64,000 bases of DNA from Amorphophallus konjac (taxonomy: Eukaryota; Streptophyta; Magnoliopsida; Alismatales; Araceae), in the NCBI GenBank assembly GCA_022559845.1, contig CM040117.1, positions 82,286,559 through 82,350,558 on the forward strand, given 5' to 3'. The position numbers and the translations under genes were made by a program. Of the stretch, positions 10,765 through 19,453 are shown one piece after another. How positions within the stretch are numbered: the first letter of the stretch is position 1; the number at the start of each line of letters is the position of its first letter. Under the pieces are notes generated by a model, which worked only from the letters and a program-made list of their open reading frames with translations, ran no database searches and had not been told where the DNA came from.

Positions 10765-12480
10765 TCACCCACGGGATGCCAGGATGAAAGCCGAGAGATA
10801 GAGAGGCTGAACCTCCCAACCCGTATACATATGGGCTATAGGGCAATGTGTGATTTTCCCTTTGGAACGCTAGCGGAATTCATGCAGTGGCAGAATCCCC
10901 CGAGCAAAAGGGTTATTCGTAAATCCATTGCAGTTAGGTGGAACGTAGGGGTTATGACTCCCCTTCAGTTTTATCCCCGGGACGTGTCGGGTGATCCACA
11001 GATATTCCTTTGTGGGTTCATTTTGGGTATTGGAATTCATTGGGTGGTAGATCAGGCTCTCGGCACACTCTGAATGGGCACGGGCTCTCGGCACGACCCC
11101 AAAAATGGGAGGGCCAGGGCTTCCGGCGCCAAAAACAAGAAGGCCGGGGGTTCCCGGCGCCAAGACGAGAGGGCTTGGGTTCTCGGCGTGACCAAAAGAA
11201 GCCAAAGGGGAGCTCTTCGGCGCAGGCTTCCTGGCGCGAGGAAGAAATGCTAGAAGGGGGGTCTCGGCGCGGGACGGTTGAGCAAGGCTCCCGGCGCGAC
11301 GAGGCTGCAAGGGGGGGGGGGGTCTCCCGGCGCGGAGGACGCAGAGAGGGCTCTGGAGGTTCTCGGCGCGCTGAGGTGAAAGGGGGAGGAGCTGCTCCTG
11401 GGGGTTCTCGGCGCCTGAAGAAGTGGCGCCGGGAGCTATTCACCCGGTTTACTGTAGGCTGAGCCGAGAGCTGCGAGGGCGCCGGGACCAGAACAGAGCT
11501 TACGGTACTCTGTTTTGGGTTTCTGATTGATTCAGACCAAGGGGAAGGATTTCTTTGGGGTCAAAAATAGGTCAGGGCATCAAAGTTGAACTAGATTAGG
11601 CTTGGGCTTTATAGGAACATCAGGATCGAGGAGGAATTTGGAAAGGCCAAGGCGTAGAGAATCCCTGTCACCGGTGTCATACAGAGTCCCGGGGACAGCT
11701 TAATGTCGGCTTTCGTGGTCCTGGGAGAATTTTGACAGCATCTCCCCTGGACTCAGCATTTGCCAGGGAATGATAGACGATCACCCACGGAATGCCGGGG
11801 TGAAAGCCAAATAGAGGGGTATTAGACCCCTGACCATGTACGTGCCTGCAGCACTGTTTCGATATCCCTTTAGAGGTCAACGAAGCTTATGCAGTGGCGG
11901 AGCTCCATTGCCTCGGAAGGTTATAAAAGCCGATCGAGTCCGGAAAACCTCGTAGAAAAGGGGAGGGTTATCCCCATTAATTGTCACCCCTGAGGTGCAT
12001 ATGATGGCCCAAGGCGTCCCTTGACATAACAAGAGTATTTATGGGGTTTCTTCAGTGGTAGCAAAGGTTTTACGACTTGAGGTTTACAGGTTGGCTTTTC
12101 GGCGCCAATGGCAAGGATGCCAGAGAGTTCCCGGCACGGGCTTCCCGGTGCGCTAATAAGGTGGCCAAGGGGCTCTCGGCACGGGGTCTTCCCGGTGTGA
12201 GGACAAATCGGCCCCGGCGCGATGGTGAGAGTGGAATGGGTGGCTCCCGGCGCGCCCGGGAGATGGGATCTCGGCGCAAGAAGGCTTGCGCCGAGGGCTG
12301 TTCATCAGTTTCACTGTTGGCGGGGCCGAGAGCTATGAGGGCGCCGGGAGAAGAAACAGAGCTTACGGTACTCTGTTTTGGGTTTCATGTTGGTTTTGGC
12401 AGGAACTGACGGACTCTATGGACTCTAAACTGCTCAAGGCATCCACTCTGAATTGGATTAGGCCTAAAATTCAAGGGAGT
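10765..12480 (-). repeat. Internal duplication within the M1 LTR
   Basis: Two diverged copies lie in direct order, about 10740-11620 and 11755-12480. Anchors are a TCACCCACGG block at 10765 and again at 11781, a CATGCAGTGGC-like block near 10880 and 11890, and ACAGAGCTTACGGTACTCTG at 11493 and 12356. The offset falls from 1,016 to 863 bases, so the second copy has lost sequence. Each copy carries its own set of GGCGC boxes. Confidence 0.7.
11060..12350 (-). repeat. GGCGC-box arrays in the M1 LTR
   Basis: About a dozen copies of a TCTCGGCGCG or TCCCGGCGCG type box occur at 11060-11440, and another set at 12095-12345, spaced irregularly by 25-50 bases with A/G-rich spacers. They give a locally high CpG content that stands out from the surrounding AT-rich DNA. 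A single box recurs near 13400. A similar array occurs in the M2 LTR. Confidence 0.7.
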
Positions 12481-13985
12481 TTTAGGATTCGAGAGGCATC
12501 TGGGAGGCCGAAGTCTGAATGCCCCTGTTCATCGCCATTATCACGCAGAGCTTGGGGGCAAACTTAATATGGTCATTCGTCACCCTGGGAGCCAAGAGAT
12601 GGCTGTCTCTGGCCCCAGAGGGGACTTCGGTGACATCAACGGATGAAGCACGCGCGCTTAGAACCCCGGGGTTTCTCAAGCTTCGATCATTGCATAGCAC
12701 AGCTTCATCCCAGTAGCCAAGGAATAGTCTGTTCCGGGCTCTGGGGTGAGCACTAATGGTGCTACGAAGCAGAGAAAAGAAACAGACAAATCGGATCACC
12801 ATGCTACTGGTTTACAGATAACACAGGGAAGGGCAATAGGGCTTCAGAAGAAGCAAAAATCAGGCTCACACTATAACACATTGTACATATATATCCATTC
12901 ATTTGGCGATGCCCATCACGGAAGACACATGGTCAGAAAACCCATGTGAAACACCATTTCCATACCCAAACTGATTACAGGGAGAGAGTGAGGGAAAGGG
13001 GAACAGACAGATGCCGAGATATCTCGGCTACATTGCATGAATCAAGATAAGACTTAAAACTATTACATGAAGCAGAAGAAAAGAGAAAACAAACATGGGG
13101 GAGGGCGGAGCATTGACTCCTCTCCCTCCCCCGGATGCCCACCTGGAGCTTCTTCCCCTGGGGATGGGTCTCTTCTCTCTTTCTTTTTCAGCGGAGGAGG
13201 CTCTCTCTCTCTCTGGTCTCTTCTCTTTTCTTTCTTTTTGATCGATGGCCTGGCTTCCGATCCTCCGATCCCCTTTTCTTTCAAAGGGGGTATGTTTATA
13301 TAGGTCTCATCCTTCTGTGCTCTCGGTGGAAGGTAGTCGGTGTGGCCGGCTTGCTTGCCATAGCTTCCGGCACGTCCAGCGGCCCTTTGTTGAGGTTCCC
13401 GGCGCCATTCTCAGAAGCCCAATCGGCCGGCCCATTTGGTGCTTTTAGGCCTCACACTTGCCTTGGCTTCCCTTAGTCATTTTGTATTGACTTTTATCAG
13501 AACCGAAAGAGGCCCCTTTAGTAGTGACACAGCTTTGTTGAGATCATCTTGAGGTTCCATCAGTGAACGAACTGGGGTTTAATCAGTATTGCCGTCTGAA
13601 TGACGACAAAATCGGGTATGTTTCATCGGCATTGTCATCCGAACGGTGACAAGACCGGACATCAGCTTCCGTCTGACAGACTTCGGCCGGGTGTGTAATC
13701 TGTGGAGAGGATTCTTTATTTGTCCTGACTTTTGCAAAAGCCTTCGCAATCTTCATTTGTCGGCTCCGGCTTCTCATCAGAGTGTGCTTGGAGGTCTTAT
13801 CAGTCGAATGACTGCTGCTTTATCAGTGCTGCCGTCTGAATGACATCGGCACCGGGCATCAGCTTTGGCCGACAAAGGCTTTAGCCAGGTGAATGGTTGA
13901 CGAGCTTCATCATTGATCTTCCACTGTTGGTCAGACCCTGTTTTCAATTGTGCTTCCACCCTTGTTCATTTTCCAGGTGTCAACA

Positions 13986-15526
13986 AGAGCCTAAGGATAT
14001 TCATGAAGCTCTTCAAAATGAATCCTAGATTCAGGCTATGCATGAAGAGCTACACTAGTTCGAAAGGAACAAAGTGTGGACTCTCATGTCGCGTCCTAAG
14101 AATCATCCCACAATTGGAACCCGTTGGATTTTCAGAAACAAGTTAAATGATATGGGATTGGTTATTAGGAACAAGGCCCAGCTTGTAGCCAAAGGGTATA
14201 GCCAGGAGATGGGTATTGATTTTGATAAATATTTTGCACCGATTGCTAGACTAGAAGCAGTCGGGATCTTATTGTCCTATGTTTGCTCCTTAAACTTCAA
14301 ACTATTTCAAATGGATGTTAAATCTGTATTCTTAATGGTTACATCAAGGAGGATATTTTTGTAGAGCAACCTCCAAGCTTTGAAGATTCAAAACATCCAA
14401 AGCATGTGTACAAGTTGCAGAAGGCCTTGTACGGGTTAAAAGCAAGCACCAAGGGCATGGTATGAAAGGCTCACTTCATTCCTTGTGGAAAATGGTTTCA
14501 AATGAGGTAATGTTGACCAAACACTCTTCACAAGGAAATCAGGTAAAGACATATTAGTAGTTCAAGTATATATGGATGACATTATTTTTGGTGCTACTAA
14601 CAATGTCTTATGTGAAGAATTTGCAGAAATCATGCAAGGAGAATTTGAGATGAGCTTAATGGGTGAACTGAATTTTTTTCTTGGATTGCAGGTGAAGCAA
14701 ACGTCCCAGGGGATTTTCATCAATCAAGCTAAGTACACACTGGAGCTGTTAAAGAAATTTGGGATGGCTGAAGCAAAATCTTTGTCAACTCCAATGGCCA
14801 CAACCTCGAAGTTAGACAAAGATGAAAATGGTAAAATAGTAGATCCTACACTATTTTGAGATATGATCGGATCACTACTATATCTTGCAGCATGTCACCC
14901 TGACATTCAATTCAATGTATGTCTTTGTCCCCGTTTTCAGTCATGCCCTAAAGAATCTCATCTAATGGCTATTAAACACATTTTTAGATACTTAATTGGC
15001 ACAATAGATGTTGACTTGTGGTTTTCCATCGATAGTTCATTTGATTTGATTGCTTACACCGATGCGGATTATACCGGATGTATTGTAGATCATAAAAGTA
15101 CTAGTGGGTACTGTCAGTTTCTTGGTGGGTGCCTAGTCTCATGGGCCTCCAAGAAACAACATTCAGTAGCTCTCTCAACGGCCGAGGCTGAATATGTAGC
15201 CATCGGAAGTTGTGGAGCCCAAGTACTTTGGATCAAAAATCAATTGCTTGATTTAGATATTGAAATGAAATGTGTGTCAATCTTGTGTGATAATACTAGT
15301 GCAATCAGTTTATCAAAAAAACCCTGTTCAACATTCTAGGACCAAACATATTGATATTCGTCATCACTTTATGAGAGATCATGTAGGAAAAGGGGTCTTT
15401 GAATTAAATTTCATTGACACACACAATCAACTAGTTGATATTTTCATAAAACCCCTAAACCAAGATCAATTCAGCAAGATAAGAAGAGAACTTGGGATGT
15501 GCAAGGGTGAGAGCATACATGCATAG
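13986..15526 (+). pseudogene. Sirevirus A reverse transcriptase and RNase H (decayed)
   Basis: Copia-type RT and RNase H, which copy element RNA into DNA and remove the RNA strand. The RT start shows NKLNDMG and [13 protein letters not shown] in frame from 14074. A frameshift at about 14335 breaks the frame after [10 protein letters not shown], and more damage follows up to 14560. RT resumes with YMDDIIF at 14569-14589, where Sirevirus B has YVDDIIF. A TGA at 14857-14859 stands where Sirevirus B keeps CGA (48626-48628). RNase H carries TDADY and STAEAEY (15060-15200). A frameshift in an A-run near 15320 shifts the last 65 codons, which end at 15526 with GMCKGES. It cannot give a working enzyme. 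Confidence 0.87.
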
Positions 15527-16342
15527 GTTTGCACTTAGGATAAGAGTTACATTGGTAGAAACTCATATGCATCAAGGGTAGGAAAACATGCATATTGTCT
15601 ATATTTACTTTTAATACCTTGTGTGTTCACACACACTGCTGCATGCTTGAATATATTTATATATATATAGCCCTCCTTGAAATATATTTCTAAGGCCAGA
15701 TATTCCTTGGTTAAATAATTGTGGAATCAATGATGTCGGATCTAAGGAAACTTCTGAGGGGGAGTTAGAAGCTTTCCTCAAATCTCCATCTCTTTCCTTC
15801 CCTCCACTTCATGACGTTGGTTCAAATCAGAAGGTCGGATGATAGTCCCCCCCATATGAAAAAATAAAAAAAATAAATGAATGAAAAGAAATAGAAAATA
15901 AAATAAAAATAAATAAATAATACAAAATTTGGGGATTTTGGGGCTAGCGGTTGACCACCGCTCCCGCACCGATCGACCGGTGGCGGTAAATCGGCCCGGC
16001 CAGACCACATCCGAACCCTTCTTTTAAGGGGTCCTAAAACCCCTCTCTCATTCCAACACTCCCATTCACTCTCCAACACTTCTCCCCAACCCTAGAACAC
16101 CCAAACTCCACCTCCCAAGCCCCTAAACCTCATCATTCCTCCACCCGCACAAGATCCGACGTGTTCGTCACGGTTTCAGGACGAACTCCATTCGACCGTT
16201 CGTGCCTTCGTGGAGTTCCCTCCTAGGTTCCAGTTTGTGGAGAAGGCTTTTGCAAGCCCTTGGAGTGTTCGTTGATCTATCTTCATCCCCCTGGGTGAGG
16301 GTCATCTCTTCAAGGGTTTTCCTCCGGGTTTTCTATTTCGGG
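15527..16342 (+). promoter_or_regulatory. Spacer between pol and ORF3 of Sirevirus A
   Basis: This noncoding stretch matches 49294-50122 of Sirevirus B. It holds an internal polypurine tract (15756-15768), an A-rich run (15855-15925), a degraded palindrome GGTTGACC at 15949-15956 with CGATCGACCGG at 15970-15980, and CTTTTAAGGGG near 16022, where Sirevirus B has a TATA box. A C-rich leader then runs to the ORF3 ATG at 16343. In Sirevirus B the same elements are better preserved and look like a promoter. In A the TATA match is lost. Confidence 0.5.
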
Positions 16343-17804
16343 ATGCCGCCTAGACGGAGCTCTCAGCGTTCTGCCCAAGGGGAAGCGAGTGGACGGAGAC
16401 GCGAGGCACCGACTCCTCCACCACAGCGAGCACCTGCACCTCGTCATGCACCTCAGTTGCCTCCTCGTCCCATTATCGACCCTCGATTGGTCGACTTCAA
16501 CGAGGCGAACGAGCTTTTACCCTATTTATGTGATGTCTTTGAGATTCAGCCAGGATGGATTGATTTCATCACTAGATATACCTGTTATTATCCTAGTCTA
16601 GTGCAGCAATTTTATGGGAATTTGATTGCAAGGAATAAGGAATTATTTTTTGTTGTTCAAGGGGTTGAGATTCACATTACTCCCGATCTTTTTGAGAGAT
16701 GCTTAGGAGTTGCGGCTAGAGGAGCCGACATGATTTTTGGTCATGGGGAGGTTGAGGAAACATTTCTTGCTATGACCAGTTGTGAGTACGTGCGTGGTGT
16801 CAGCAATTTAATTGAATTGAATGCGAATCATTTTCCACCACTGCAACATATATTGCACCATATGATTACCTCTCTCATTTATCCAAAGAGTGGCAGCAGA
16901 AATGAAGTGACAGAGGTTCACAAATTCCTGTTTTACAATGTTATGAATGGAATTCAAGTTAACATGGGTCGCCTCATGACGACTCTCATTGGAGCTTGCT
17001 GAACCAATTTGCGGCGATCCTTGCAGTATGCATCACAGTTGACCGGCCTATTCATTCATGTTGGGATCAATTTGGCAAACGAACAGTTCATTTATGTTCG
17101 ATAGGATGATATCTATAATAAGAATAAGATCTTTACAGATATGGGATATTACTATGGTCCCGATGGTGAGTTACGCCGGGATGTGCCTACTTATGGAGAA
17201 AAAGTTGATAGTGAAGAAGAGCAGGAACAAGAGCAGCAATAGGATCAAGGGGATGTCCCCCCTCCAGTTCAGGCCGAGGAGCAGCCTCCTCCACCCTCAC
17301 CTCATCATATGGATTCCAAGATGCCTCCTCCACCATAGTTCTATCATGGAGAGTCCTCCACTCAGGAGGCCACACAGCACTCTTGAGTAGATTATGAGAC
17401 TTTTTGACGGGCGGTTTACTGGGTTAGAGACTCGTGCGGACACTTTTGGGGATCGACTTTCTACCCTCGGGGATCACGTCGACACTATGGGCAATGTGAT
17501 TGACACCATGTCAGGTCGCATAGATTCCTTCTCCACTGTTCTGGATACCCTCTCCACTCAAATGGCCACACTCTCCACTCATATGACTAGCCTCACCGAT
17601 AGCGGTTCTGATTCTAGCCAGGCCTTCCACATCATGAACATGACACTTCTTGGCATGTCGCACCGTGATGCGGCTCGTGATCTCTCCATTGGATGTATTT
17701 GGGATAGTCTTCAGCTTCAAGATCATTCTCTTGAAGACATCCGCCGTCGCCTTGGTTACCAGCCTCCTCCTCCAGAGGATCAGCCTCCTGCAGACGCACC
17801 ATGA
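16343..17804 (+). pseudogene. Sirevirus A ORF3: extra protein between pol and 3' LTR
   Basis: ATG 16343 opens a frame with a basic, proline-rich start (MPPRRSSQ), followed by a globular region of about 180 residues with RLVDFNEANELL, GWIDFITRY, LVQQFYGNL and SRNEVTEVHKFLFY. It is closed by TGA at 17000-17002, but homology to Sirevirus B continues past several TAG codons to a frameshift near 17390. The C-terminal part (17394-17804) repeats short LxTLxxxxxTM-like segments, likely a coiled coil, then a proline-rich end. I see no signal peptide or membrane segment. The globular part looks like the family annotated as putative plant transposon protein, from memory only. Its location matches the env-like ORF of other Sireviruses. 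Function unknown. Confidence 0.75.
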
Positions 17805-18307
17805 GAATTGTTCTCTTACTTCCTACCTCTAGTCTGCTGTACTTTGGTCTTGTGTCACTTGGTTCCCCCTTCGTCTATCCTGTCCCTTTTGATGATGCCA
17901 AAGGGGGAGAAGTAGTAGTGCATGGTTCTATATATTTATGTATGTCGGTGTATGTTTGTGTGTTTGCATGTATGATCATGTGAGTATCATTATGTCTGTT
18001 CTGCACTTGTGCATTTGTTTAGTCACTTGTGTCTAGAGTCGTGCATTCACTCTCACATTAATGTACCTTGTAATGAAATGATGAATTGAATGCAACTGGT
18101 GTTTGATCTCAGATGGTTGGCTCTTGTGTCTCATTTCTTTTCTAATTGGCAAATAAAGTGTTGAATGGTTTGCGTTCGCTGGCTTCATGGGATGTGAGTA
18201 AAATGCCTTGATTTTGAACATTGATCTCAATTTTCAAACATTGCTTAAAGGCACGCCCATATATTTAAATGCCCTTTCAGTTTTGTCATCATCAAAAAGC
18301 GAGAGAT
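17805..18307 (+). promoter_or_regulatory. Polypurine tracts before the Sirevirus A 3' LTR
   Basis: Noncoding stretch with a clean polypurine tract AAAGGGGGAGAAG at 17900-17912, just after TTTTGATGATGCC. A second, damaged tract (AAAAAGCGAGAGAT, 18294-18307) touches the LTR. Such tracts prime plus-strand DNA synthesis. With the one at 15756 they form the multiple-tract pattern known from Sireviruses. The rest is AT-rich, and I see nothing else in it. Confidence 0.75.
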
Positions 18308-18605
18308 TGTTGAGTATATTCAAGTGATTTTGATGATAACAAAACCCAGGACGTGCGTTCTATCAAGTGCCATGTATTAGCAATCAAGTTCAACTCTCAT
18401 ACACATTCAAGGCCTAATTTCATCATGCATTATGCTCAAGTGTTCATACCCTTCCAAATGCCTAAATCCACCTTGGTTCCAGAACTGCCCAGGCTAAGCT
18501 TAACTCACTCATTTTAATTGGAACATGATGTGGTCATAAACTGTTTCGTTCACATATTATGATTCGGTGGCTAACTTCTTTACATTTGTAGGATTTTCAG
18601 CCAGC

Positions 18606-18704
18606 GGTTGACCTACGGTAAGGGGCAGGTCGACCGATTTTCCCAGCAACGAAAGCCCTATCTCTATAAAATTTCGGTCGACCGCCCCCTCCTACCGGTC
18701 GACC
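18606..18704 (+). promoter_or_regulatory. GGTCGACC palindromes and TATA box in the Sirevirus A LTR
   Basis: Four sites in 99 bases: GGTTGACC 18606-18613 (one base off), and GGTCGACC at 18628-18635, 18676-18683 and 18697-18704. They lie upstream of TATATATA at 18848-18855, as expected for U3 regulatory elements. Sirevirus B has the same arrangement. Palindrome clusters in U3 are known from cereal Sireviruses, with a different motif. Confidence 0.7.
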
Positions 18705-19181
18705 GCCAGCTTCGAGGCAGCCATTTTTGACTTTGTTTTCTACAACATGGGAAGCCCTCTTCATTGGGTTTGTTTACTCCAAAAGTCACCAGACATACCA
18801 TGATTTGTGGATCTGGTTCTTGGCTTGTCCCTTGACCATCCAAGATCTATATATACATCATATTGGGGTCAAAAACCCTAATCATCCAAGGAAGCTTAAG
18901 GAGGCTTTCAAGGGGAGAGAAGAGTGCTGCTATTGTAGCCATGAATAGTGCTCCGGGAAGGAAGTTCTTCATCCATCTTCAAGTGATCCAAGCCACATCT
19001 GGGGCAGATCAAACCCAAGCCAAGTGGAGATCAAGCTGCATCCAAAATCTTCTTCATCAACTAAGGGGGAGCTTGAATCTGAAGTTTTTATTTTTTGTGT
19101 TTTCCATTTGATTTCTATTTCAGATTCAAGTGTGTGTTCTTGTAATATATGAATACTTGTATATGTGTGGATCTACGCAGA

Positions 19182-19184
<3 letters not shown>

Positions 19185-19240
<56 letters not shown>
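19185..19240 (+). repeat. (GT)28 microsatellite in the Sirevirus A LTR
   Basis: Pure GT run of 56 bases directly after a GATCTACGCAGATCC stretch. The same position in the Sirevirus B LTRs carries (TG)22 at 43641-43684 and about 14 units at 52987-53015. Confidence 0.97.
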
Positions 19241-19242
<2 letters not shown>

Positions 19243-19453
19243 TTCTTCACATTTCCTTGTGATTCGATGCTTGTGCATCTTCGTGGGAGTTCTAAACTCA
19301 CATGAGTGTGTGTGTGTGGGCTCTGATCTTGTAACCTTCTACAAGATAGTGTGTGAATCCTCACAGTCGGTGAGGGGTGGACGTAGGTTACAGTTGTTGC
19401 ATCCGAACCACCTAAAATCATGGTCCCCTATGTGGTTTGCTCCTTATCTTCTA

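Larger units (their letters stand above)
3863..13985 (-). mobile_element. Element M1, 5' half of a Tat-like Ty3/Gypsy retrotransposon
   Basis: Read on the minus strand the order is 5' LTR (13985-10279), primer binding site, very long gag, protease and the start of reverse transcriptase, which is cut at 3863 by L1. The rest of pol and the 3' LTR should lie left of the window. The LTR begins TGTTGACACC and ends GCGTCCACA on the minus strand. The right-hand neighbour, from 13986 on, matches the pol of Sirevirus B, so M1 was inserted into Sirevirus A; AGAGC at 13986-13990 is the likely target duplication. Gag and protease sequence and layout match the Tat lineage (Ogre/Retand type). The finer clade is not resolved. 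Confidence 0.83.
10279..13985 (-). repeat. 5' LTR of M1 (3.7 kb)
   Basis: On the minus strand it starts TGTTGACACC at 13985 and ends GTCCACA at 10279. The right edge is fixed by the Sirevirus A pol sequence that begins at 13986, the left edge by the primer binding site. The last 250 bases (10279-10520) match the end of the M2 LTR (61575-61821) in opposite orientation, including a GTGACTGGCACGCC stretch. Inside are arrays of GGCGC-type boxes and an internal duplication, listed separately. There is no coding gene: long frames here follow GC-rich repeats. The promoter was not located. Confidence 0.8.
18308..19453 (+). repeat. Sirevirus A 3' LTR, first segment
   Basis: Starts TGTTGAGTATATTC at 18308, directly after the polypurine tract, and aligns to the Sirevirus B LTR until element D interrupts it at 19454. 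It contains GGTCGACC-type palindromes (18606-18704), a TATA box (TATATATA, 18848-18855), a GT microsatellite, and a CTAAGGGGGAGCTT tract at 19061. Confidence 0.88.

Noticed and set aside
11010..11462. Overlapping Arg/Gly/Pro-rich frames on both strands
   Set aside because: Produced by the GGCGC box array of the M1 LTR.
16202..16342. Upstream start giving ORF3 a hydrophobic leader that could look like a signal peptide
   Set aside because: The start codon at 16202 is not ATG, and Sirevirus B has no matching leader; the conserved start is MPPRRSS/MASRRSS.
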